From: Planctomycetota bacterium
GTDB lineage: Bacteria; Planctomycetota; UBA1135; UBA2386
Assembly (NCBI GenBank): GCA_016713175.1
Contig: JADJPQ010000004.1
Location: forward strand, 248,001 to 312,000
Direction of reading: 5' to 3'
DNA: 64,000 nucleotides
Each line of letters opens with the position of its first letter. Position 1 is the stretch's first letter. The position numbers were made by a program, and so were the translations under genes. Shown here in pieces: positions 32,224-39,437 of this stretch. Under the pieces are notes generated by a model. It did not search any database. It was given only the letters and a program-made list of their open reading frames with translations, and was not told where the DNA came from.

Positions 32224-32946
32224 TCAGGCGACGCCGAACTCGGTGCGCAGGATCCGCTGCAGCGCGTAGAAGTCGCGGATCTCCCAGTGCGGCTGCGTCT
32301 CGCCGCGTTCTTCGGTGTGACGGCCGGAGCGGCGGCAATGAACCGTGAACCAGCCCTCGCGGTTGCACGGGTCGATGTCGTGGGTCGGGTTGTCGCCGAC
32401 GTACAGGCACCGCGCGGGTTCGAGTTTCAGCCGCTGCAGCACGCGGCGGTAGAGCTTCGGGTTGGGCTTGCTGAAGCCCACCTGGTCGGTGAAGAAGATC
32501 GCGTGTGGCGTCAAGAACTCGAGGACCTTCAACCGGACCAGCTTTTCGGCCTGCTTGATCGTGATGCCGGCGGAGACGATGCCGCGCACCAGGGCAGTGC
32601 CGGCCAGCCAGCGCAGCACTTCATAGACGTCGTCATGAACCGACAACTCGCGCCACTTGGTGTCGTGGTAGGCAACGACGCCGGCCGCGACGATGACCGC
32701 GCGGTTGCGTCCCTCGACCGACTCCGGTCCAAGGCGGTCGATGACCTTGTCGAAGTGACCGCCATAGTTGCTGGAGAATTCGGCGATCACCTCATCGAGC
32801 TCGCGCAGGGCTTCTTCGCGGGTCGAGCGGAGACCGGTGGCGACCATCGCATCGATCGCGGCACGACGCGCCTTGTCGGCGAACACGGTCGTCGAGAACA
32901 GCGTGTCGTCGATGTCGAAGAAGATGGCGTCGAGCGGGCGGCTCAC
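32224..32946 (-). CDS. HAD-superfamily hydrolase, subfamily IA (TIGR02253-like)
   Basis: 240 residues from a GTG start. Motif I FFDIDDTLFSTT, motif II LVRGIVSAGITIKQAEKL, motif III KPNPKLYRRVLQRL and motif IV RCLYVGDNPTHDI mark a subfamily IA haloacid-dehalogenase-like phosphatase. The N-terminal cap helix region (KARRAAIDAMVATG) fits the TIGR02253 group. It would remove phosphate from a small organic phosphate in the cytoplasm; the substrate is unknown. It is a single gene, convergent to the actin operon and starting 152 bases from the end of secretin A. The stretch between holds a terminator-like hairpin. Confidence 0.9.
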   Translation of the reverse strand: MSRPLDAIFFDIDDTLFSTTVFADKARRAAIDAMVATGLRSTREEALRELDEVIAEFSSNYGGHFDKVIDRLGPESVEGRNRAVIVAAGVVAYHDTKWRELSVHDDVYEVLRWLAGTALVRGIVSAGITIKQAEKLVRLKVLEFLTPHAIFFTDQVGFSKPNPKLYRRVLQRLKLEPARCLYVGDNPTHDIDPCNREGWFTVHCRRSGRHTEERGETQPHWEIRDFYALQRILRTEFGVA

Positions 32947-32994
32947 GGTCGTGGTGGGGCCTCGGTGTGGGAGGTCGGTGCGGCGGAAATGACG

Positions 32995-33027
32995 CAGGCC
33001 CCCGCGGCGGTTGCTCGCGGGAGCCTG
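32995..33027 (-). terminator. Terminator-like hairpin after secretin A
   Basis: Arms 32995-33006 (CAGGCCCCCGCG) and 33016-33027 (CGCGGGAGCCTG), loop 9 bases. The single mismatch becomes a U-G pair in RNA from the minus strand, giving a 12-base stem 72 bases after the secretin A stop. A short T-containing stretch (CATTTCC) follows in the minus direction. This reads as a terminator of the secretin A gene. Confidence 0.55.
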
Positions 33028-33098
33028 TCAGTGTAGCGGCTCGTGCCCGTGGGGCAGTGACTCTCGTCGCGTCGCGTTGCGCTGCTTGCCGGGTGGTG

Positions 33099-35702
33099 CT
33101 ACTTGCCGGCAGCTTCGTCGCGGATGTCGGTGATCGTCGCTTTGACCATCACCATCAGGCTGCGGTTCTCGTCGGCCACGCCCTCCTGCTTGAACAGGAA
33201 GCTGATCAGCGGCAGGCGGGCCAGCAGCGGCACCTCGGCGCGGCGTTCCTTCGACAGTGCTTGCCGCAAGCCGCCGAGCAACACCGAGCCACCGTCCGGA
33301 ACCTTGGCGGTCGTCGCGAACGTGGTGACCGTCAGGTCGGGCAGCTGCAGCGTGACCGGCAGCGTCGAGCCGGCGAGCGACGTCGTGAACGTCGGGATCG
33401 GGCGGGTCAGTTCGGCAACGGTCGGCGTCAGTTCGAGCGTGATGTACTTCCGGTCGTGCTGGATCACCGGCTTGACATCGAGCACCAGGCCGTCCTGGAT
33501 GACATCGACCTTGGGGTCGGCGATGAACGACGCCTGCGCAACTTCGACGTCGAAGTCGCGGACATACGCCGTCTGGTTGATCACGGCGACGTGGCCGCGT
33601 TCCTTGTCCATCACCGACAGCGTCTGGCTGTTGACGACTTCGGCGTTCTCCTGCTTCTCGATCGCGCGCAGGATTGCATTCAGCTGCAGGTCGTCCAGCA
33701 GCGTCCAGCTGGCGGTCAAGCCGCCGCGCGGCGACAACGCCTTGCCGAGGTCGGTGTTGAACAGGCCCTCGGTGCGCGCACGGATATCGCCGTCGCCGCC
33801 ATCGTTGAAGAAAGCGCCAGCCAGCGGGTTCGCTGCCTGATCCTGGGTGCCGCCGTTGTCCTGGCCGCTCGAGGCATTGCTCTGCAGGCCGTTGGTGACG
33901 TCGTCCAGCGAAGGCACGGCACCCTTGTTGCCCGTGCCGCCGAGGCCGCGGAAGTCGACGCCGACTTCCTGCAGGAAGTTGCGCGTGACGGTCAGGAACT
34001 TCGAGTCCATCGTCACCACCGGCGTCGTGGCCTTGCGCATCGCCGCGAGGGTTTCGGCGACCATCGCGTGCATGTTGGCGTCGGCGCTGATGACGAGGTA
34101 GCCGTTGTCTTCCGGCGTGATCGATTGGTTCTCGACGCCGTCCCAGTACTTGGGGTCGGTCGCGTTCTTCAGCGTGGTCACCAGTTGGTCGAGCGGGATG
34201 ATCGAGGTCTTCTCTTCGCCTTCGCCGCCCGTGCGGGGCGTTTCGTCATCCCCCGAGTCACTGCCCGGAATGTCGCGGATGCGCGGGGCGATGAACTCGG
34301 TCTTGGCGAAGATCAGGTCCTTGACCGACAGCACCTTGGTGAACCGGGTGCCGCCGGCAGTGGTCTTGTCGCCGATGATCACCGTGCCGTTCCGGACCGT
34401 CCAGGCCAGGTTCGGGCTGCGGCTGATCATGTGGTTCAGGAAGTTCTCGAGCGTGATCGAGGCGACCAGCTCGAGCACGACCTTCAGGTTCTCGCCCTCG
34501 ATCAGCGTGCGGGCCTCCGGCGTCAGGATGATCGGCACGCCGGTGATCAGCGACAGGTTCTTGACGACGTCGGCATAGGTGCCGGTCTCCTCGGTGTAGG
34601 AGAGCTTGCCGACCTGTCCGGTGCGGACCTTGCGCCAGGCGTCCTGGTCAGCCGGATCCATGACGGCTTCGGGAGCCAGCTTGCCGGCGCGCCGCTGCGC
34701 GGTGGACCACGTCTCGGCGTCCAACTCGATCACCGCGGTCTGCGGCCGACGGAGATCCTCGTGCGCTTCGACCATCGCACGGATCTCTTTGGCCATCTCC
34801 TTGTAGTACTCTTCCGAGGATTCATCGCGCGCGGCTTTGCCCGCAGCGGTGTTCATCTCGAACGCGATGGCGTTGTTGGGCTCCAGCTCGAGCGCCTTCA
34901 GCGCGAGGTCCTGAGAGTACTGGAAGCGACGGGCCAGGTAGGCGCGCTGCGACTCCTGCAACAACGTGTCGACTTGCGAACGTCGGCGAGCGGTCTTGGC
35001 CGCTTCTTCCTCACGCAGCCTGGCGGCCAGCCGTTCGTTGAGTTCGGCGGCTTTCGAGCGGGTCTGTTCTTCAAGGCGGCGCTCGACGTCTTCGCCCAAC
35101 GCGCGAACCTGTTCGGGCAGGTTGCCCCAATCGGTCTGGTCGTTGGCCTCGATCTCCAGCCGGGCCAGCCGCATGTCCTCGACCGCACCCTGGAAGTTGG
35201 ACTCCTGCAGTTTGCCACGGGCGTCCTGCAGCCGCTGCAGGATCATCGCGCGATTGCGCTCTTCGGCGATTCGAGCGAGGCGAACCTGTTCGTCGTGGTA
35301 GTTGATCGCCATGCCGGCAGGCTTGCCCTGCTCGGCCTGGATGGCGCGGATCAACGCGAGCACTTCCTCGTTGGCCGGAGCCAGTTCCCTGGCGCGCAGC
35401 AATTCGAGCAGGGCAGCGTCGAGTTTGCCGTCGGCGCGCAGGTCGCGGCCGTTCTGCAGGAACTTCGCCGCCAGAGCGGCGCGGCGCTGTTGCGCGAGGT
35501 CGGGGTCCTGGCCCTGGCCTTGCGCCTCCGTGGGAACGCCAACCGGTGCAGCAGCGGCCGCCGGGGTGCTCCCGGGACCCGCCGGATTGGCATCGCCGGC
35601 GGGAGTCGTGGCAGTGGAATCGCTCGACGTCGAGCACGACACGCCGCAGAGGGCGGCGGTCAGGGAAGCAGCAGCGAGAAGACGCGAATGATCGAGGGCC
35701 AT
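33099..35702 (-). CDS. Secretin-like outer-membrane protein A (probable lipoprotein)
   Basis: 867 residues. The N-terminus is a signal sequence (AAASLTAALCGVSCS) with a lipobox-like GVSC (not the standard L/V/I at -3), so lipidation is probable. Ala/Gly/Pro-rich linker; TPR-like and helical repeats at about 70-310; N-domain-like segments at about 365-475 (YADVVKNLSLITGVPIILTP); secretin domain at about 530-860 with FLTVTRNFLQEVGVDFRGLG, VVNSQTLSVMDKERGHVAVI, LVLDVKPVIQ, YITLELTPTVAEL and VPDGGSVLLGGLRQ. A loop FFNDGGDGDI is shared with secretin B. It should form a ring-shaped outer-membrane channel. It is the end of a minus-strand cluster with ExbB/ExbD and TPR proteins, separated by a 442-base gap. 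Confidence 0.9.
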   Translation of the reverse strand: MALDHSRLLAAASLTAALCGVSCSTSSDSTATTPAGDANPAGPGSTPAAAAAPVGVPTEAQGQGQDPDLAQQRRAALAAKFLQNGRDLRADGKLDAALLELLRARELAPANEEVLALIRAIQAEQGKPAGMAINYHDEQVRLARIAEERNRAMILQRLQDARGKLQESNFQGAVEDMRLARLEIEANDQTDWGNLPEQVRALGEDVERRLEEQTRSKAAELNERLAARLREEEAAKTARRRSQVDTLLQESQRAYLARRFQYSQDLALKALELEPNNAIAFEMNTAAGKAARDESSEEYYKEMAKEIRAMVEAHEDLRRPQTAVIELDAETWSTAQRRAGKLAPEAVMDPADQDAWRKVRTGQVGKLSYTEETGTYADVVKNLSLITGVPIILTPEARTLIEGENLKVVLELVASITLENFLNHMISRSPNLAWTVRNGTVIIGDKTTAGGTRFTKVLSVKDLIFAKTEFIAPRIRDIPGSDSGDDETPRTGGEGEEKTSIIPLDQLVTTLKNATDPKYWDGVENQSITPEDNGYLVISADANMHAMVAETLAAMRKATTPVVTMDSKFLTVTRNFLQEVGVDFRGLGGTGNKGAVPSLDDVTNGLQSNASSGQDNGGTQDQAANPLAGAFFNDGGDGDIRARTEGLFNTDLGKALSPRGGLTASWTLLDDLQLNAILRAIEKQENAEVVNSQTLSVMDKERGHVAVINQTAYVRDFDVEVAQASFIADPKVDVIQDGLVLDVKPVIQHDRKYITLELTPTVAELTRPIPTFTTSLAGSTLPVTLQLPDLTVTTFATTAKVPDGGSVLLGGLRQALSKERRAEVPLLARLPLISFLFKQEGVADENRSLMVMVKATITDIRDEAAGK

Positions 35703-36144
35703 CGTGTCACGCTTAGGGGTGCCGGGTCACGCTAGGAAGAACGCGGGAGAGCAAGTCGCCGCCGTGGGGACGGTTCGACGCGAGCAGCAGCGGTTCCCAG
35801 CAGGGGTCTGGCAGGGCGTTGCGGTGCGCGGCGCGGCGGCGGATTGCAGGAGAGCAGGTGCAACAGAGAACGAGCGAACGCGGAGGCGAATGCAGGGGGT
35901 CGTTGGGCATCGGCGAGCAGGGCGGCCCGACGATGCACGAAGGCGCGACAAGCTAGCCACGCGCATCTCCAGGTGCCAGCGGTTTTTCGCGGACTTGGGC
36001 CGCCATCGCGGGGCCTGTGGCGGGTGTGGCGGCGGCCTGGAACGACGCGGCCCGCCAGGTCTGCACGACGTTGGCGGGCCGCTGGCGGGGAGTGCGGGGG
36101 AAGCGCGGCGGTGGTGCCGCGACCCCGGGCAGAACTACCGCTTC
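35703..36144. other. Gap between ExbD-2 and secretin A, 442 bases, with hairpin
   Basis: It contains a perfect inverted repeat GCGGCCCGCCA (36047-36057), loop 14, TGGCGGGCCGC (36072-36082), 63 bases after the ExbD-2 stop. This is terminator-like but has no U-run. Near the secretin A start, TCACGCT occurs twice 20 bases apart. No open frame here looks coding. A promoter for secretin A must be here but I cannot place it. Confidence 0.55.
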
Positions 36145-36714
36145 CTACTTCTTCGGCGCGGCGCCGAGGCCGCCGCCGAAGTTGATCTCCACGAATCCCG
36201 CTTCCTTGCACGCATCGGCCGTCTTCGCGGCGTCGTCGTAGAAAGTGCCCGGGTACGGTTCGATCACGACCGGCATGATCTTGGTCTGGCCGGGTTTGTC
36301 CTTGTCCGGTTGCCGGAGGCTCGGGTCGGTCGCGATCCGCTTCAACTCGGCCAGGAGCTCATCCATCTTGTAGATGGGCTTGGGTCCAACTTCCCAGTGG
36401 AACTTGTGACCCTCGCGACGGTACCGGTACGGCCGGCCCGTGTCCTTGTTGATCAGTCCTGGTCCGCCTTCGGAGCTCTCGTAGTGTCGGGAGCCTTCGG
36501 CATCGGCCTGGATCTTGACGGCGAGCTGCTCGATCGGGTCGACCTGGAAGCTCTGGCTGCCCTTGTCCTTGGGCAGGTACGCCGGCAGCTTGGCTTCGAG
36601 GACTTTGAAATCGATGCAGATGAAGAAGATGATCATCAGGAAGACGCAGTCGATCATCGGCGTCATGTCCGGCTTGGCCTCTTCCTGGGCAGCGTCGAGT
36701 GCTTGGTTCGACAT
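36145..36714 (-). CDS. ExbD/TolR-family protein 2
   Basis: 189 residues. A short N-terminal helix precedes the conserved DMTPMIDCVFLMIIFFICI membrane span, whose Asp is the proton-relay residue of ExbD/TolR proteins. The rest is a periplasmic domain (residues of about 45-189) with an unusual insert GGPGLINKDTGRPYRYRREG and no close match to TolR that I recognise. It works with ExbB to couple proton flow to envelope movement. It starts 9 bases after ExbD-1, so the three proteins are made together. A hairpin at 36047-36082 marks the end of the transcript. Confidence 0.9.
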   Translation of the reverse strand: MSNQALDAAQEEAKPDMTPMIDCVFLMIIFFICIDFKVLEAKLPAYLPKDKGSQSFQVDPIEQLAVKIQADAEGSRHYESSEGGPGLINKDTGRPYRYRREGHKFHWEVGPKPIYKMDELLAELKRIATDPSLRQPDKDKPGQTKIMPVVIEPYPGTFYDDAAKTADACKEAGFVEINFGGGLGAAPKK

Positions 36715-36723
36715 GGTCAGCTC

Positions 36724-37236
36724 CTAGTTGCGCTTGCGCTTGAGTTCTTTGTCTTCCTCGCTGAGCGCGAGCTCGACCTTCCAGAACGCAGCCTCGGGCT
36801 GGCTGCAAGCCTTCATCACTTCACCGACGTAGTGCCACTCGGTCCACTTGTCGGCGCGGAGCAGGATCGGATCGTCGACCAGGGAGACCTTGCGGCCGCC
36901 GATGTCTTCGTCCTTCATGTTGAGCTTCGTCGTCCGCCGGATGTCGACCAGACAGGCCAGGATCTTGTCCGGCTTGTCGCCATTGTCCGGGTTGTAGACC
37001 ACGGTCTTCTTGTAGACGACCGCACCGTTCTGCAGGATGTTCAGGATCGGGCGGTTCTCGGGCGGCTTCTCGTCGGGCTCCTGGTAGGTGGCCTTCGGCA
37101 ACACCAGGTCCTCGAGGTTCTTCTGGCTCAGGTCGATGACCAGCACGAAGAAGATCATCAAGAGGAAGACGCAATCGATCATCGGCGTCATGTCCATCTC
37201 GACGTTCTGCTGGGCTTGTTTGAGCGCGTCACTCAT
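36724..37236 (-). CDS. ExbD/TolR-family protein 1
   Basis: 170 residues. MDMTPMIDCVFLLMIFFVLV is the single N-terminal membrane span with the conserved Asp for proton passage. The periplasmic part (about 40-170) includes LVLPKATYQEPDEKPPENRP, VVYKKTVVYNPD and HYVGEVMKACSQ. It is the stator partner of the ExbB gene just upstream (62-base gap). The second ExbD differs in its periplasmic domain, so the motor is probably a heteromeric one with two kinds of ExbD. There is no TonB gene in the window. Confidence 0.9.
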   Translation of the reverse strand: MSDALKQAQQNVEMDMTPMIDCVFLLMIFFVLVIDLSQKNLEDLVLPKATYQEPDEKPPENRPILNILQNGAVVYKKTVVYNPDNGDKPDKILACLVDIRRTTKLNMKDEDIGGRKVSLVDDPILLRADKWTEWHYVGEVMKACSQPEAAFWKVELALSEEDKELKRKRN

Positions 37237-37298
37237 GCGGTGTTCTCCGGCTCGGTGGTTTCCGGCTCAGGGAAGGAACGGGGGCCGTGGGCCCACGT

Positions 37299-38045
37299 TC
37301 ACTGGGCCTTGCGGAAGCGCTCGAACAGATCCTCGGCGATCGCGTTGACCTCGGTCGAGATGCGGATCACCCGGTTGCGCAGGACGAAGAAGAACGCACC
37401 GACCGGGATCGCGACCGTCAGGCCGAAGATCGTCGTGATCAGTGCCATTTTGATGCCACCTGCGAGCTGGGCGGGCGACACCGAGCCACCGGCGGCCGCG
37501 ATCGCGGAGAACGTCACGAACATGCCGGTCACCGTGCCGAACAGGCCCATCATGGGCGCCGTTGCCGACATCAGCGACAGCCAGCCGATCTTCTGGAACA
37601 GCTTGACCGACTCCTCGGTCTCCATCTCGCGGACGGCGACCTGGATCGTCTCGAACGGGTGGCCCAGCTTGCTGAGGCCGGCGCCGACGCAGTTGGTCAG
37701 GTAGTTCTTGTCCTGCTCACACAGCTCGACCGCGTCCTGGAAGTTCTCTTCGTCGAACAGCGCTTCGAGCTCGTCGATCAGGTCCGGCGGCGCGAGCTTC
37801 TCGCGCTTGATGCTCATGAAGTTCTCGATGATGAGCGCCGTCGCGACGACCGACATCAGCACGATGATGTAGCCGATGATGCCGGCGTTCTTGTATGCGA
37901 AGACTTCGGAGATGATGCTGCCTTGCGGTTCGCCTCCCGATGCGGCGGGCGCCTGGGCGCCTTCCTGGGCGAACGCGATCGAGGCCAGCAGCAGCGGCGC
38001 TGCGATGGCAATGATGCGGGTGATGGGCACTTGCTTGAGGTTCAT
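37299..38045 (-). CDS. MotA/TolQ/ExbB proton-channel protein with signal peptide
   Basis: 248 residues. The ATG at 38045 gives a signal peptide (MNLKQVPITRIIAIAAPLLL, then ASIAFAQEG), common in planctomycete ExbB; open frame upstream is not coding-like. Three membrane spans follow: IGYIIVLMSVVATALIIENF, then APMMGLFGTVTGMFVTFSAI (family signature) and MALITTIFGLTVAIPVGAFF. The cytoplasmic part lies between span 1 and span 2 (LIDELEALFDEENFQDAVEL). ExbB forms the pentameric proton channel driving ExbD. It is followed by two exbD genes and preceded by two TPR genes on the same strand. Confidence 0.93.
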   Translation of the reverse strand: MNLKQVPITRIIAIAAPLLLASIAFAQEGAQAPAASGGEPQGSIISEVFAYKNAGIIGYIIVLMSVVATALIIENFMSIKREKLAPPDLIDELEALFDEENFQDAVELCEQDKNYLTNCVGAGLSKLGHPFETIQVAVREMETEESVKLFQKIGWLSLMSATAPMMGLFGTVTGMFVTFSAIAAAGGSVSPAQLAGGIKMALITTIFGLTVAIPVGAFFFVLRNRVIRISTEVNAIAEDLFERFRKAQ

Positions 38046-38227
38046 GTCGACTCGGACTCCGGTCGTACGCGCGGTTGCAGGGATGGGAAGAGGGATCAGA
38101 AGGGGGTTTCCAGTGTGCGCGAGACGGGCGTTCTTAGGAAGCCCCGGCTCGGCGTATTGTCGTGGCTTTGCGTGGCGTGTCTGGCGTGGCGTTGGAACTC
38201 GCGTGGCGTTGGAAGAGGGGGTGTGGA

Positions 38228-39358
38228 TCAGCCCTTGGCCAACTCGGCCTTGGCAGCGACCGCCCAACGGCTCGTCGGGTAGGCCTTGATCACCAGCGTG
38301 AAGTAGGCATTGGCCCGAGCCTTCGAAGAGTCATCGTCGCGGCCGGCAAGGGCCAGCAGGCACATGCCGAGGTAGTAGTTGGCCTTGGCACTGGCTTCGC
38401 CACTGGTGTGGTCGAGGACGCTGGCGTGGGCCAGGGCGATCTGGGCGGCGCGGAACTCGTCCAGGTTCTTGCTGGCGACTGCCATCTGATAGCGGGCTTC
38501 ACCCTCGCCGGCGCGGCCGGCGGCGACCAGTTCGGCCTGGCCGCTGTTGGCCAGACCACGGAAGAACTCGGCGGCGCGGCCGAAGTCCTTCTCGGCCAGG
38601 AATGTCTCGCCCTCGCCGACGCGCCCCTGGATCTTGATCTGCTTCAGTTCTGCGTCGTCGCCGGAGGGGGTACCGAGGGCAAGGTCGGCGGCCGAACTGG
38701 CGGACTGGAACGAACTGCGGGCGTCGCCGCCCTTGTTCTGGTCGACCTGCGCCAACGCGAGTTCGAACTTGGCGCGCGCGGCCCAGACCGGCGACCAACC
38801 GTCGCGGCTGGCCCGGTCGTCGAGTTCCTTCAGCGCCGTTTCGGCATCGGCGCCGGTGCCTGCCAGCCGCAGCGCGCGGCCAAGCAGCAACATGCCTTCG
38901 GGAACCCGCCAGTTGTCGGCGGACTCGCTCAGCCAGGCCCGGGTCGCCCCCGCGGCATCGGCGGCGGCCTGTTTGCTGGTGGCGGCCGAGGCGACGGCAG
39001 CGCGGCACTGCAGGAACTTCGCTTCGGTCTTCAGCACCGGCCGCGTTGCCTGATTGGCGGCTTCGCCGAACAGTTGGCGGGCAGAATCGAAGTCGCCACG
39101 CGCCATCGCGGTGCGCCCGCTGACGAACGTCTCCGGCAGGTCCGACCATTCGATGTCGGCGACCTGGTGGGGCGGGATCTCGCGTTCTTCAGCGCCCTTC
39201 TTGGTCTTGATGCCGGTCAACGTGAATGCAGTGACTTCGACACCGCGTTCGCGTGAGCCATCCTTCTTGACGACGGTGTCGGCGATCTTCTGGGCGTGGA
39301 GACCGGAAAGCGCGATGCCGAACGCGGCGGCGCCGGCGACCAGGCGGTGCAGGTTCAT
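38228..39358 (-). CDS. Secreted/periplasmic TPR protein of the ExbBD cluster
   Basis: 376 residues from the ATG at 39358 (MNLHRLVAGAAAFGIALSGL, a signal peptide ending at HAQ); a further ATG 27 bases upstream would spoil the signal. The first 60 residues after the signal are beta-like (VEVTAFTLTGIKTKKGAEER). The remainder is tetratricopeptide-type helical pairs (MARGDFDSARQLFGEAANQ, GETFLAEKDFGRAAEFFRGL, AYFTLVIKAYPTSRWAVAAK), with outer-membrane BamD-like or YbgF-like architecture. It lies between the large TPR gene (79-base gap) and ExbB (182-base gap), so it probably belongs to the same envelope machine. No enzyme motif. Confidence 0.85.
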   Translation of the reverse strand: MNLHRLVAGAAAFGIALSGLHAQKIADTVVKKDGSRERGVEVTAFTLTGIKTKKGAEEREIPPHQVADIEWSDLPETFVSGRTAMARGDFDSARQLFGEAANQATRPVLKTEAKFLQCRAAVASAATSKQAAADAAGATRAWLSESADNWRVPEGMLLLGRALRLAGTGADAETALKELDDRASRDGWSPVWAARAKFELALAQVDQNKGGDARSSFQSASSAADLALGTPSGDDAELKQIKIQGRVGEGETFLAEKDFGRAAEFFRGLANSGQAELVAAGRAGEGEARYQMAVASKNLDEFRAAQIALAHASVLDHTSGEASAKANYYLGMCLLALAGRDDDSSKARANAYFTLVIKAYPTSRWAVAAKAELAKG

Positions 39359-39437
39359 CGTGGAGGTCTTCGGGTGCGATTGCATCGGGGAAGCGGAGGT
39401 CTTCGGGGGCCGAGTATGGGTGGGAAGGTCGGCCGGG